The notes under the pieces: generated by a model | The model's input: only the letters and a program-made list of their open reading frames with translations | The model's database searches: none | Told to the model about the DNA's origin: nothing | Shown here: positions 17,069-27,295 of the stretch, in pieces | How positions within the stretch are numbered: the first letter of the stretch is position 1 | How the letters are laid out: the number at the start of each line of letters is the position of its first letter | Assembly: GCA_022563595.1 (NCBI GenBank) | Contig: JADFNB010000002.1 | Span: forward strand, 1 to 53,509 | Origin: Gemmatimonadota bacterium | Lineage (GTDB): Bacteria; Gemmatimonadota; Gemmatimonadetes; Gemmatimonadales; GWC2-71-9 | Reading direction: 5' to 3' | Length of the DNA stretch: 53,509 nt | Program-made: the position numbers and the translations under genes

Positions 17069-20000
17069 TCAGGCGTGCGCAAACCCGGGGGCGCAGGGGC
17101 ACTCGATGATTACGGTCGTGCCAGCTCCGGGCTCGCTCTCGACCACGATCTCCCCACCCCACGACTCGACGAGCCGCTTGCAGATCGCGAGCCCGAGGCC
17201 GGTCCCGCTCGTGGTGGTCGAGAACTGCGGCTCGAAGATCTTGGGCACGTCTTCGTGCGGGATCCCCGCACCGTCATCGTGTACCCGGATCTCCGCCCTG
17301 CTGCTCGAGGAGGCGAGAGCGATGGTGACCGTGGTCGCGCCGGCGGTGCGCGCGTTCTCGATCAGGTTGATCAGGACCTCCTTGAATTCGTCCGGGCGCG
17401 CCGTGCCCTCGACGGGACGATCCGCCTCCACCCGTACCTGCTCGCCGTCGCCCATCGTGTACAGCGCCGCCGTGTCTCGCGCGACCTCGACCAGATCGAA
17501 CGTCGTGAGCGGGCCGGCCTCGGCCGTCGGTGCGCCGAACCGCGCGAACGCCCGCGCGATAGCATCCAGCCGCTCGATCTCGGCCAGCATCTGCGCGCTC
17601 GTGCGCTCGAGGATCTCGTGGTATTTGCCGCGCGGCGAGTCGTAGGCGCGGCGCAGGTGCTGGATCCCCAACCGGATTGGCGTAAGCGGGTTCTTGATCT
17701 CGTGCGCGACCTGGCGCGCCAGCTCGCCCCACGCCAGCACGCGGACCGCTTGAGTGAGGTCGGTCGTGTCATCGAGCGCAACGACACAGCCGCGTACCCA
17801 ACCCGAGAGCGGAGCGACCTGTACGCGAATCTGACGCTCGTCGATCGTGAACTCTCTCGGCTCGGCCTCGCGGCGCTCGCGCAGCGCCGCTTGAACCCAC
17901 TCCCACACCGGCTGCCAGCCGGCAGGGGCAAGCTCGACGATGGAACGTCCCACGCCGAGCTGGCGCGCCAGCAGCTGCTCGGCACGCGGATTCGCCATGG
18001 TCACCTGTAGGCGCTCATCGAGCGCGACGACGCCGGTTGCGACGTTGCGCAGAACCGCCGCGGTCCGGCTGCGCTGTGCTTCGAGCGCTGCGCGGGTGGC
18101 GCTGACATCGCTCGCCATACGCTCGAACGCTTCCATGACCGGCGCGAATTCGCCCGGCGCGTCTCCGGCGAACGGCGATGGCATCTCGCCACGGCCAACC
18201 TCGTCCGCCGCCTGGCGCAGCGCCTGCACGGGTTTCGCCAGCGATTCGGCGGCCAGGGTGGCGAGCCCGGCCGCGGCGGCGATCCCGAACAGGGTCACCA
18301 GCACGAGGCCGAACACCAAGTCCTGCTCGCTTCGAATGAGAACGGGGTCCTCCACCAGACGTAGGGTCGCGAGGACCGCAGCCCCGCTGGGTAGGCCACC
18401 GATGTTACGATACCCGACACGTGTCGCACGCCCGGCCATCTGCTTATCGGCTATGACCTCGATCTCGTCGGTTGCGAACGCCTCGAACACGGCCGGATCC
18501 AGATACCGGTCGAGCAGGCCCAGCTCGGCGAGTACCGGTGTGCTCACGTCGTGCAGCGTGCCGGCCTCGTACAGCACGAGATCGGCGCCCAGCCGGTCGC
18601 CGAGATCACGCAGCTCCTCCTGTACCAGCAGCCCCGACCGCCCAATCCAGTCTCTCGCGGTCCCCGCAGCGTCGATCAGGCTCTGGCGGATCATGATGTC
18701 CCGACTGCGGCCGGCTTCGCCCGCCAACCGCCCGGCCGTCCACGCGGCAAACCCGACCGTAGGGATGATGAAGAACAGCGCGAAGGCCACGCCAAGCCGC
18801 GCCCGATACGAGCGCCGAGTGAAGACCATACGCAGGAACGGCCCGGCCCGCAGGGTCCCGGCAATCGCTTCCCCGGCAAGCCACAGAAGCAGGATCAACG
18901 CCACGTCCAGCACGGTGACGAGGGTGCCGCGCACGGAAAGGCTCGGGAAGCCGCCGAGCGCGACCGTGACATGGACATGGCGCCCCCCGTCCGGGAACTC
19001 GAGCTGCTCTTCGCCCCGCACCGACCACCCGTCACGCCGCCACGTCAACCGGCTGGAGTCGACCTGAGCACCGAGCACGGGCTCGGATATCGTCATCTCG
19101 TACGGAGGCGTGAGCACCCGCTCGCCGCGTAGAAAAAGGGCGACCCGGGCCGGCCGGACCACTCGTGAGTTGGGCGCCAGTCCTACGGTTACGACTGATC
19201 CGTCGAGAAACGGGACGGTCAGTACGTAGTGCGTGCCCGGCGCGCGGAAGACCGCTCCGACGGCCGGCACGTGCCGGTCGACCGCCTCGAGCGCGAACTC
19301 CTGTAGGACCCTGATGGGCAGTTGCTCATCGTCCAGTTCGGCCAGATCGAGCCGCGCCCGCACACTTCCACCCGGTGACCAGGTGATCAGGACCGCCGGA
19401 TAACGGTCCGCGTGCAGCGTTGACCGGCTCCAGCGGCTGTAGAGTGCGGCCGCGTCGCGTGGAACACCCTCTTCCTGCATGCGCGCTCCGAACCGTTCCA
19501 GCAGCCCGACCGCCACCGGATCACCGCGCTGCCGCAGTCCGGCCATGTCGCGCTCGGCGAGCAGCAACCGGCCGTCGGCTGCCGCTCCCCAGGTGAGCAA
19601 CGCCGCTGCGGTTCCCGCCACGACCGCCGCGGTCGCTACCGTCCGGACGGCTGCTGCCGGCTGGATCGCGAGGCCGAAGGCCGGCAGCCACAGGTAGAGA
19701 TACCAGACGGGCCAGCCGCCTGCCGGCTGCCAGATGATGAGCCCGAGCATGGCCGCTCCGGCGGCCCACAGACCCGCGAGCGCCGCCATCCAGCGGGGAG
19801 CGAGCGCGGTGCCGTCTCCTCGGATCAGCGCGGCGGCCAGTAGGAGCAGCGCCGCCATCGCCACGGTGACTGGCACTTCCCATTGCATCCAGAGCAGCAG
19901 ATCAGAGCCTTCCACCGGGGGCGTGATACCGGCGGCCAGCACCCGCAGCAGCGACGGCCCCGCAACCATCAGGATCGCTGCCCCCACGTAGTTGAGCGGG

Positions 20001-21121
20001 GTCACGCGCAGCCCGCGCCGCCACAGCGCCATTGCCAGGACCAGGCCCACGGACGCGGTCGCCAGCAGCGCCCCGGAGGAGGCCGTCAACGGACCCAGCA
20101 AATCACTGAAATAGGTGGCCGGAGAGAAGAGCGTACCGAGCCGTAAATGGGCACCCGCTGGCGTAAGCACCAGCAGACCCGCCAGGGCGATTCCCGCCAC
20201 CCGTGTCCACAGCCCTCCCAACACCGTCACGAGCAGGAGGAGCGTGCCGCCGAGGACGGCGACCCGCCGGGCGCCGTCGGCCATCACGGCGAGCTTGTAC
20301 GCTCCTTGGGTCGGCGGCACCATGCGCACGCTGAACAGCGTGTCGGGGACTACCGTGGTATCGCTACAGGCCGAAAACAGGCAGTAATCGAACACGTCCG
20401 CCCAGTAGGGACCGCGTCCCGGTGGATAGAACTCCAGATTGACACCCGTGGCGCGGGCGAACCGGTACTCGAGCGTCCGATCGCGATCCGGCACGGCGCT
20501 GTCGGCAAACAGCACCACGTGGGCCACGGCGAGCGCTCCCGCCGGTCCCTGGCGCCACGCATCGAGGGTGGCATAGAATGGGGTGATGCGTGCATCCAGC
20601 CCTACGGCCGGAGAGGCAGGGAGGAGACGATGTCGACCGGCCCACGCCCAGGGCCGCCCCGTCGTGTCGAACACCACCACGCCGCGCTCCGGACCATCGC
20701 CCCCGATCTGCTTGCGGAGCCGAGCGAACGACGCGTTGCGCGACGCGCCGCCGAGGTTCGCCCCAGTCTCCGCCAGCTGCTCGGCCAGACTAACGGCCGC
20801 GTCTATTTCGCCGTTGAGTGCCGCCCCGGCGGCCTCGACCAGATGCCACCGGACGCCGGTGGAATCGGTCTCCCAGTTCCGCTCGATTTGGGAGACCAGC
20901 CGGGATGTCGCGACCGCGGACCAGGCCCCGGCAGCCGCCGCGAGGGCCACGAGCAGAGCACGGATCCGCCGCGGCGCCAGGAGGGCAAGGGCGAGGGTGA
21001 GAAGCGCCGACACCACGACTGCGGCCGTCCACAGTACCGAGGGCCGGATCAGCCACGCACCGAGGAAGGCGGCATGGACGATAGCCACGAGTTCCCAATG
21101 AACGATGCGTCTTCGCGTCAC
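17069..21121 (-). CDS. Very large NtrY-like sensor histidine kinase
   Basis: 1350 residues from GTG 21121 (AGGGGA upstream). The N-terminal half is unusual. Helices lie near residues 10-75, a soluble part spans about 80-285, and many helices follow at 288-510. A second soluble region runs about 520-730, then a helix pair at about 733-800 and a further sensor stretch to 930. Then come a HAMP-like linker (950-1005), a PAS domain (1010-1120), HisKA with His1140 (ARQVAHEIKNPLTPIRL), N-box INLIENA (1251-1257), G1 DDGAGIP and G2 GTGLGLAI. The end matches NtrY-type nitrogen/envelope kinases. No response regulator lies nearby, so partner and signal are unknown. Confidence 0.88.
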   Translation of the reverse strand: MTRRRIVHWELVAIVHAAFLGAWLIRPSVLWTAAVVVSALLTLALALLAPRRIRALLVALAAAAGAWSAVATSRLVSQIERNWETDSTGVRWHLVEAAGAALNGEIDAAVSLAEQLAETGANLGGASRNASFARLRKQIGGDGPERGVVVFDTTGRPWAWAGRHRLLPASPAVGLDARITPFYATLDAWRQGPAGALAVAHVVLFADSAVPDRDRTLEYRFARATGVNLEFYPPGRGPYWADVFDYCLFSACSDTTVVPDTLFSVRMVPPTQGAYKLAVMADGARRVAVLGGTLLLLVTVLGGLWTRVAGIALAGLLVLTPAGAHLRLGTLFSPATYFSDLLGPLTASSGALLATASVGLVLAMALWRRGLRVTPLNYVGAAILMVAGPSLLRVLAAGITPPVEGSDLLLWMQWEVPVTVAMAALLLLAAALIRGDGTALAPRWMAALAGLWAAGAAMLGLIIWQPAGGWPVWYLYLWLPAFGLAIQPAAAVRTVATAAVVAGTAAALLTWGAAADGRLLLAERDMAGLRQRGDPVAVGLLERFGARMQEEGVPRDAAALYSRWSRSTLHADRYPAVLITWSPGGSVRARLDLAELDDEQLPIRVLQEFALEAVDRHVPAVGAVFRAPGTHYVLTVPFLDGSVVTVGLAPNSRVVRPARVALFLRGERVLTPPYEMTISEPVLGAQVDSSRLTWRRDGWSVRGEEQLEFPDGGRHVHVTVALGGFPSLSVRGTLVTVLDVALILLLWLAGEAIAGTLRAGPFLRMVFTRRSYRARLGVAFALFFIIPTVGFAAWTAGRLAGEAGRSRDIMIRQSLIDAAGTARDWIGRSGLLVQEELRDLGDRLGADLVLYEAGTLHDVSTPVLAELGLLDRYLDPAVFEAFATDEIEVIADKQMAGRATRVGYRNIGGLPSGAAVLATLRLVEDPVLIRSEQDLVFGLVLVTLFGIAAAAGLATLAAESLAKPVQALRQAADEVGRGEMPSPFAGDAPGEFAPVMEAFERMASDVSATRAALEAQRSRTAAVLRNVATGVVALDERLQVTMANPRAEQLLARQLGVGRSIVELAPAGWQPVWEWVQAALRERREAEPREFTIDERQIRVQVAPLSGWVRGCVVALDDTTDLTQAVRVLAWGELARQVAHEIKNPLTPIRLGIQHLRRAYDSPRGKYHEILERTSAQMLAEIERLDAIARAFARFGAPTAEAGPLTTFDLVEVARDTAALYTMGDGEQVRVEADRPVEGTARPDEFKEVLINLIENARTAGATTVTIALASSSSRAEIRVHDDGAGIPHEDVPKIFEPQFSTTTSGTGLGLAICKRLVESWGGEIVVESEPGAGTTVIIECPCAPGFAHA

Positions 21122-21847
21122 CCGCGTCCCCTATGGCTCAAACACCTGACACCGACCGCCGTGCGTGCGATCCTGAAACGCGATCCCCGACTCATCGTTC
21201 CTGTCGGGACAACGGAACAGCACGGGCCCCATCTCCCGTTCGGCGCCGATACGATCATCGTCGAACGCCTCGCAGACGATCTCTCGACCGAGTTCGGTGT
21301 GCTCCGGGCGCCCACGCTCGAGTATGGTGTCAATACCGTCACCCGCACGGAGTACCCCGGAAACGCTACCGTGCGTCGCAAAACCCTCCACCGGTTCATG
21401 AACGACCTAGTGGGAACCTGGGAGGCAGGTGGAGTCGACCAATTCATTATCCTCACGGCTCACGGACACGACCCTCATCAAGAAGCGTTGAGCACCCTAA
21501 GGACCCGCGGCGCGTCGATACGCACCGTCGACATCTTCACTGTGCCGTACCGGCAGGAAGACGAGGCGATGCCGATCCACGGAGGCGAGCTTGACACCTC
21601 ATTGCTGCTCTACCTGAACGCCGACCTCGTCACCCTGGAGGAAGCGCAAGATTTCCTGCCGAGCGGCCGCCGGCTGCGCGGCTACCGCCAGGCGGTCGGG
21701 ACGATCCCCGCCGAGAGCCCGGGTTCCCTCGGCTGGCCCACCCGCGCCTCGGTTGAGAAGGGCCGGGCATTCTACCAAGTTATCTATGAACGCATAGCCG
21801 TCCGTGTCTTCGGCCGTGATCCGACCGTTGGCTCCGAGACCGGGTAG
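21074..21847 (+). CDS. Creatininase-family amidohydrolase
   Basis: 257 residues from ATG 21074 (GAGGAAGG just upstream; an ATG at 21098 is the alternative). Family motifs: VPVGTTEQHGPHLPFGAD with metal candidates Glu48, His50 and Asp59, and HGGELDTS with Glu172. The usual NGHGGN is altered to TAHGHD (129-134), though His is kept. Relatives act on creatinine, on formamide intermediates in riboflavin/F420 synthesis, and on mycofactocin. The substrate here is unknown. Its first 48 bases overlap the start of the histidine kinase on the other strand. Confidence 0.8.
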   Translation: MDDSHEFPMNDASSRHPRPLWLKHLTPTAVRAILKRDPRLIVPVGTTEQHGPHLPFGADTIIVERLADDLSTEFGVLRAPTLEYGVNTVTRTEYPGNATVRRKTLHRFMNDLVGTWEAGGVDQFIILTAHGHDPHQEALSTLRTRGASIRTVDIFTVPYRQEDEAMPIHGGELDTSLLLYLNADLVTLEEAQDFLPSGRRLRGYRQAVGTIPAESPGSLGWPTRASVEKGRAFYQVIYERIAVRVFGRDPTVGSETG

Positions 21848-21857
21848 GTAAGGAATC

Positions 21858-22466
21858 ATGACCGCTCGCGTATCCGCCATATTGTTGCCGGTGCTCGTGC
21901 TGTGGCAATCCGCCGCGCCGATCGCCGCGCAAAGCATTCCCGCCGCTGACGAGGGCGTGCTGATCGTCCGGTCGGCGGGACGGGTCGTGGGACGGGAGGA
22001 ATTCGCACTTCGGCGCGTCACCGACGCAAGGGGACGCAATGGTCTCACCCTCTCCGCCATCAGCACGTATCCTCCGGCCGACCCGATCCGAACCCTGGTC
22101 CGCTTCGCGCCCCGGCGGGTCACGGTGCGGCTGGCGACGGCTACCGGTGAAGCCGCCCGCGAGTACCCGACGGCAGGGCGGTACATCATCGCCGACGACT
22201 CCGTTTTCGCTCTGTTCGTGCTGGCTGCCGACGGCGTCCCCGGGCCGGTGCGGGTATACCTCCCTCGATCCGGTCGCCGGGTCTCGGGCACGCTCGAGGA
22301 CTTCGGCCTGCAACCGACGGCATTGGGACAGGAGATCCGGGAGCTGCGTCACCTCGTCCTCCGGATCGAAGGCAGGCTCCACCACCTGTGGTACGATACC
22401 GCGGGCCGGCTCATGAAGGTCGCGGTACCTGCCCGAGACGTGGTTGCCGAGCGCCGGCTGCGGTGA
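21858..22466 (+). CDS. Secreted protein of unknown function
   Basis: 202 residues. A signal peptide (MTARVSAILLPVLVLWQSAAPIAAQ) is followed by an all-beta mature region: GVLIVRSAGRVVGREEFAL, GLTLSAISTYP, RTLVRFAPRRVTVRL, AGRYIIADDSVFALFVLAA. There is no Cys in the mature protein and no known catalytic motif. It ends with LHHLWYDTAGRLMKVAVPA, which resembles the last strands of DUF3108-type exported proteins. It starts 10 bases after the creatininase gene, so the two are probably one operon. Confidence 0.6.
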   Translation: MTARVSAILLPVLVLWQSAAPIAAQSIPAADEGVLIVRSAGRVVGREEFALRRVTDARGRNGLTLSAISTYPPADPIRTLVRFAPRRVTVRLATATGEAAREYPTAGRYIIADDSVFALFVLAADGVPGPVRVYLPRSGRRVSGTLEDFGLQPTALGQEIRELRHLVLRIEGRLHHLWYDTAGRLMKVAVPARDVVAERRLR

Positions 22467-22591
22467 CGTGGCCCGCAGCCGCCCACGGACCTCGATCCCC
22501 GCCCCGTCACAGCCTGAAACCTTCTGCCCCGCCCGTGCGTACTTTGCAACGAGTCCCTATCATCCACCTTCGTCAATAGAGGGAAGAACCA

Positions 22592-24079
22592 ATGTATCGC
22601 AGTGTCCTCGTCATCGGCCTGCTGGCCGCGCCCGGGGCCCTAGCGGCCCAGCGGGCCACCCTCCCGTCGGTACCCCAGTCACTGGGGCTCGACGAGGCGC
22701 TCGAGCTGGCGGTCCGTCACAACCCGATCTACCGGCAGACCGCGAACGATCGTGGTCCGGCGGCCTGGCGCGTCAGGAACGCGCTGGCGCAGCTCTTCAT
22801 GCCGAGCTTTTCCGCCAACGGAGCGTTCAATTATCAGGGGGCGGGGAGACAGCGGTTCCTGACCCAGGAGTTCACTGCGGGGTCCGCGACCATCGGCTCC
22901 AGCTATTCGCTGGGTCTTTCCTGGCGTCTGTCGGGCGCTACCCTCGCCCAGCCCGGCCTGGCCCGGGCGCAGCTGCACGCGGCCGAGGCCGCGATCGACG
23001 GTGCGCGAACCACTCTCGAATCGACCGTCCGGCAACAGTACCTGAGCGTGCTACAGGCGCGGGCGCAGGTCGAGCTGGCCGAACTCCAGCTGCGCCGGAA
23101 CGACGAGTTCCTCCGGCTGGCACAGGCACGTTTCCAGGTAGGGCAGGCGACGCTGCTGGATGTCCGGCAGGCCGAAGTGGCGAGGGGTCAGTCTGAGGTG
23201 GGGCTGCTCCAGGCAGGCCAGACCGTGATCGTCGAGAAGCTGCGCCTATTCCAGCTGATGGGAATCCCGGCTCCCGTGGACCTGTCGGTCGTGACCCTGA
23301 CCGACAGCTTCCCGGTGGTCGAGCCGGACTGGTCGCTTAGCGATTTGCTCGCTGCGGCCGACGCAGACAACCCCGACGTGAATACCCTCCGGGCACGGGC
23401 GTCGGCCGCCCGGTCGAGCGAATCAGCCGCCAAATCCGAGTGGCTTCCGACCTTGGACTTCTCGGCGGGCTGGTCCGGCTTCACGCAACAGTTCACCAAC
23501 AACCAGTTCCTGGTGGACCAGGCGCGGCAGTCGGCCGCTGCCAACCAGCTCGAGTGCGACTTCTCGAACGCTGCATGGCTCAACCCTGGCATGACGCCGC
23601 TCAATTGCGACCTACTCGCGCTGACTCCCGAGAATGAGGCCGCGATCCGGACGCAGAACACGGCGTTCCCCTTCGATTTCACCGCTCAGCCGTTCTCGGC
23701 GCGGGTTATACTGTCGCTGCCGCTCTTCACTCAGTTCGGCCGCCCGCTCCGCATCTCGCGTGCTTCCGCGGCGGCGGATGATGCGTGGGAGGCCGTCGAA
23801 GCCCGCCGACTCCAGGTGCGCACCGACGTGAGCCGGGCGTTCTACGCGCTCCAGACGGCGCACGAGTCGATCCGTATTCAGGCGACCAACCGCGTGGCCG
23901 CTCAGGAACAGCTCCGGCTGGCGACCGAACGGTATCGTGTCGGATCGGGTACATTCTTCGAGTTGCTGGACGCGCAACTCGCGGCCCAGCAGGCCGAAGC
24001 CGACTATATAAACGCGGTCTACGGGTACCACCAGTCGATCGCCTCGCTGGAGGCGGCGGTGGGCCGACCGCTACGCTGA
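22592..24079 (+). CDS. TolC-family outer-membrane efflux protein
   Basis: 495 residues, signal peptide ending LAAQ (about residue 20). It has the two-fold TolC repeat: LGLDEALELAVRHNPIYRQT (30-49) opening the first half, long heptad-rich helices such as ARAQVELAELQLRRNDEFL, and LLDAQLAAQQAEADYINAVYGYHQSIASLEAAVG at the end. TolC trimers form the exit duct of tripartite pumps. First gene of a six-gene array (channel, adaptor, ATPase, permeases), all on one strand; 17 bases separate it from the adaptor gene. Confidence 0.9.
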   Translation: MYRSVLVIGLLAAPGALAAQRATLPSVPQSLGLDEALELAVRHNPIYRQTANDRGPAAWRVRNALAQLFMPSFSANGAFNYQGAGRQRFLTQEFTAGSATIGSSYSLGLSWRLSGATLAQPGLARAQLHAAEAAIDGARTTLESTVRQQYLSVLQARAQVELAELQLRRNDEFLRLAQARFQVGQATLLDVRQAEVARGQSEVGLLQAGQTVIVEKLRLFQLMGIPAPVDLSVVTLTDSFPVVEPDWSLSDLLAAADADNPDVNTLRARASAARSSESAAKSEWLPTLDFSAGWSGFTQQFTNNQFLVDQARQSAAANQLECDFSNAAWLNPGMTPLNCDLLALTPENEAAIRTQNTAFPFDFTAQPFSARVILSLPLFTQFGRPLRISRASAAADDAWEAVEARRLQVRTDVSRAFYALQTAHESIRIQATNRVAAQEQLRLATERYRVGSGTFFELLDAQLAAQQAEADYINAVYGYHQSIASLEAAVGRPLR

Positions 24080-24095
24080 GGGAACAAGGTCACTT

Positions 24096-25349
24096 ATGGC
24101 TCGCAAGCGGAAAATCATCATCAGCGGCGTCGTCATCGTCGTGGTCGGTGGTCTCATCGCCGCGAATCTCGCCGGCCGCCGCGACCGCGGCACGGCCGTG
24201 CGGCTCGAGACGGTCGAGCGGCGTGACCTGGTGGCGACGGTCACTGCCAGCGGCAGGATCCAGCCCCAAACGAGCGTCGACGTCAGCTCCGACATAACCG
24301 GTCGTATCATCGAACTCCGCGTGAAGGAAGGCGACATGGTTAGCAAGGGCGATCTGTTGATCCGGATCGATCCGTCGACCTACGAAGCGGCGGTCGCGCG
24401 CGCCGAGGCACTTCTGGCGTCGGCCGAGGCGGGGGCGATCCAGTCGGAGGCGAACAGGGATCAGGCCGAGCGGGCGGTACGCCGCTCGCGCGAACTGCGC
24501 AGCACCAACCCCAATCTGATCTCGGACGAACAGCTCGAGCAGGCGGAGACCCAGTTCCGCATTGCAGAAGCGGTGTTGCTCTCGAGCCAGCGACAGGTAG
24601 ATCAGGCGCGCGCCGGGCTACGCGAAGCACTCGATCAGCTCGCCAAGACGGTGCTCCGGTCACCGATGGCGGGCCAAGTGACGCGGGTCGCGGTGGAGGA
24701 GGGCGAGGTGGCCGTACCGGGAACCTTCTCGCGTGAGACGGGACTGCTGATGACGGTCAGCGATCTGTCGGTCATCCAGGTCAACGTGCAGGTCGACGAG
24801 ACCGACGTCGTGCGGCTCCACCTCGGCGACTCCACCGAGATCACGATCGACGCGTTTCCGGACACCACCTTCACGGGTCTGGTGACCGAGATCTCCCACA
24901 GCGCCGTCCGGCTTGGCCCCGGCGGTACGGGCGGCGATCGGGCGGTGGACTACGATGTCGAGATCACGCTCGACAATCCGCCGCCGGACGTGCGTCCCGA
25001 CCTCTCCGCCACCGCGAAGATCGTGACGGCGACACGGGAGGCCACGTTAAGCATCCCGATCATCGCGCTCACGGTACGCGAGCACACGCCGATCTCCACA
25101 GAGACCGCACCGCAGGACACGACGAACGCGGAAGAGGAAACCGAGGGCGTATTCATCGTTCAGGAGGGTATCGCGCAGTTCCGGCCGGTGAAGGTCGGGA
25201 TCGCCGGCGAGGAGCATTTCGAGGTTCTCGGCGGCCTCTCGGAGGGTGACACCATAGTGGCCGGACCGTATCAGTCCATTCGCGATTTGCGGGACAGCTC
25301 GCGGGTCCGCCCCATGGACGGCTCGGGCTCGGACAGGAGCAAATCATGA
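24096..25349 (+). CDS. Periplasmic adaptor (membrane fusion) subunit, MacA/HlyD-like
   Basis: 417 residues. One N-terminal membrane helix ([20 protein letters not shown]) anchors it in the inner membrane. Then come a lipoyl-like half ([33 protein letters not shown]), a coiled-coil hairpin of about residues 95-190, and the second lipoyl half ([19 protein letters not shown]). A beta-barrel and membrane-proximal domain follow. It links the permease to the TolC-like duct. The stop overlaps the ATPase start by 4 bases (ATGA). Rich in acidic residues near 330-350 ([15 protein letters not shown]). Confidence 0.9.
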   Translation: MARKRKIIISGVVIVVVGGLIAANLAGRRDRGTAVRLETVERRDLVATVTASGRIQPQTSVDVSSDITGRIIELRVKEGDMVSKGDLLIRIDPSTYEAAVARAEALLASAEAGAIQSEANRDQAERAVRRSRELRSTNPNLISDEQLEQAETQFRIAEAVLLSSQRQVDQARAGLREALDQLAKTVLRSPMAGQVTRVAVEEGEVAVPGTFSRETGLLMTVSDLSVIQVNVQVDETDVVRLHLGDSTEITIDAFPDTTFTGLVTEISHSAVRLGPGGTGGDRAVDYDVEITLDNPPPDVRPDLSATAKIVTATREATLSIPIIALTVREHTPISTETAPQDTTNAEEETEGVFIVQEGIAQFRPVKVGIAGEEHFEVLGGLSEGDTIVAGPYQSIRDLRDSSRVRPMDGSGSDRSKS

Positions 25350-26047
25350 CGGACGACACGACGATCATCAGCGTGCGGCGGCTGGCCCGTGTGTACCACA
25401 TGGGCGCGGAAACCATCAGGGCGCTCGACGGCGTGGATATCGACATTCGCCGCAACGAATACGTCGCGATCATGGGCCCGTCCGGGTCCGGCAAATCGAC
25501 GATGATGAACCTCATCGGCTGCCTCGATACGCCGACGAGCGGCGAGTACTGGCTCAATGGGACGGAAGTCTCGCAGATGTCCGACGACGCACTGGCGCGG
25601 GTGCGTAACCGCGAGATAGGATTCGTGTTCCAGACGTTCAACCTCCTGCCGCGCGCCTCCGCGCTCCACAACGTCGAGCTGCCGCTCATCTACGCCGGCA
25701 TGCGGGCCCGGGTGCGCCGCGACCAAGCCGCTAGCGCTCTAGAACGCGTGGGACTCGGCGACCGCATGCACCACAAACCCAACGAGCTGTCCGGGGGTCA
25801 GCGCCAGCGCGTCGCGATCGCGCGCGCACTCGTCAACGATCCGAGCATTCTGTTGGCGGACGAGCCGACCGGCAACCTCGACTCGGTCACGAGCGAAGAC
25901 ATCATGTCGGTGTTCGAGAGTCTGCACGCTCAGGGACAGACAATCGTGGTGGTAACGCACGAAACCACCGTCGCGAACCACGCGCACCGCGTCATCACCC
26001 TGCACGACGGGCGGGTCCACAGCGACACGTTCCAGCGCGCAGCCTGA
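25346..26047 (+). CDS. MacB/LolD-type ABC ATPase
   Basis: 233 residues. Walker [10 protein letters not shown] (about 44-52), Q-loop [10 protein letters not shown], signature LSGGQRQR (about 144-151), Walker [14 protein letters not shown] and switch His in VVVTHE. The DEPTGNLDS form marks the LolD/MacB/FtsE group, which power mechanotransmission permeases. It is the only ATPase in this operon and must serve four permease genes downstream. Three bases separate it from the first permease. Confidence 0.92.
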   Translation: MTDDTTIISVRRLARVYHMGAETIRALDGVDIDIRRNEYVAIMGPSGSGKSTMMNLIGCLDTPTSGEYWLNGTEVSQMSDDALARVRNREIGFVFQTFNLLPRASALHNVELPLIYAGMRARVRRDQAASALERVGLGDRMHHKPNELSGGQRQRVAIARALVNDPSILLADEPTGNLDSVTSEDIMSVFESLHAQGQTIVVVTHETTVANHAHRVITLHDGRVHSDTFQRAA

Positions 26048-26050
26048 CAC

Positions 26051-27292
26051 ATGCCGTTTTTCGAGGCAATCCGCCTAGCTTTGCACACCGTCTGGACGAA
26101 CAAGATGAAGACCGCGTTCAGCGTGGTGGGCGTCTTCATCGGCGTCATGTTTCTGATCGCCGTCGTTTCGATCGTGGAAGGGATGAACCGGTACATGACC
26201 GAACGGTTCGCCGGCACGTTGCTTGGCGTCAACACCTTCCATCTGCGGCGGTTTCCCAATTTCCAAGCGGGTGAGATGACGCGCGCTATGTGGCTGAGTT
26301 GGATCCGGAGGCCGCGTATCCGGTACGAAGATGCGCGCGCGGTTGTGGAAGCGATCTCGGTCGAGCACGTCGCCGCATGGGAGTCGACCAACCGCGCCAC
26401 GCTCGAGCACCGCGGTAGGGTCGCCAAAGACATCGCGGTCACCGCCGCGACGGAGCGGTACTTCGAGATCAAGAACCTGCCCATCGAACAGGGCCGCCCG
26501 TTCAGCGCGCAGGAGGTCCGTGCGGGGACGCCGGTGCTCGTGATTGGCTACGAGCTGGCCGAGCGGTTGTTCGAGGGGAACGATCCGATTGGCAAAGAGG
26601 TGAAGATCCACGGGATCCCATACCGCGTGATCGGCGTGGTCGAGCGGCAGGGAAACCTGTTCGGGATCTCGCTCGACAAGTTCGCAGTCACCACGGCCCT
26701 TTCGCCCGCCAAGCGGTTCGTGAACCCGGCGGGCGTCGTGGACGCGCTGCTCGTGCAGACGAACTCACAGGTAGAGCTACGACAGGCCATCACCGAGGCG
26801 GAAGCTGTTATGCGCACGCGCCGGCAGCTCCGCCCCACGCAGGATAACAACTTCGCGATCGAGACCGCGGACGCGGTGCTCGACTTCTGGGCAAAGATCA
26901 ACCAGGTGCTGATGGTCGCGCTTCCCGGTCTCGTCAGCATCTCGTTGGTGGTTGGCGGGATCGTGATCATGAATATCATGCTGATGTCGGTAGCAGAGCG
27001 GACGCGTGAGATCGGGATTCGGAAATCGCTCGGCGCCAGGCGACGCGACATCCTGCGACAGTTCCTCGTGGAATCGGCGACTATTTCCACCGTTGGGGCC
27101 GCCCTCGGCGTGGGCACCGGATTGGCGCTCGCGTGGATCGTGGAGGCGACGACCCCGCTGCCCGCCAGCGTTGCACCGTGGTCGATCGTCGTAGGGGTGC
27201 TGCTCGGTGCAGGCGTGGGTATCACCGCCGGCCTGTACCCGGCGACCCGGGCCGCCCGCCTGGATCCTATCGTGGCGATTCGGCAGGAGTAG
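26051..27292 (+). CDS. MacB-type permease A1
   Basis: 413 residues. First membrane helix at about 20-45 (MKTAFSVVGVFIGVMFLIAVVSIVEG), a large periplasmic MacB core domain, then three helices of an FtsX domain. The FtsX part carries GGIVIMNIMLMSVAERTREIGI and RKSLGARRRDI. The A type (SLGARRRDI, MNIMLMS) is shared with the permease at 28631-29875 but not with the other two. It likely pairs with the next gene, B1, as a heterodimer on the shared ATPase. Cargo unknown. Confidence 0.88.
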   Translation: MPFFEAIRLALHTVWTNKMKTAFSVVGVFIGVMFLIAVVSIVEGMNRYMTERFAGTLLGVNTFHLRRFPNFQAGEMTRAMWLSWIRRPRIRYEDARAVVEAISVEHVAAWESTNRATLEHRGRVAKDIAVTAATERYFEIKNLPIEQGRPFSAQEVRAGTPVLVIGYELAERLFEGNDPIGKEVKIHGIPYRVIGVVERQGNLFGISLDKFAVTTALSPAKRFVNPAGVVDALLVQTNSQVELRQAITEAEAVMRTRRQLRPTQDNNFAIETADAVLDFWAKINQVLMVALPGLVSISLVVGGIVIMNIMLMSVAERTREIGIRKSLGARRRDILRQFLVESATISTVGAALGVGTGLALAWIVEATTPLPASVAPWSIVVGVLLGAGVGITAGLYPATRAARLDPIVAIRQE

Positions 27293-27295
27293 CAT

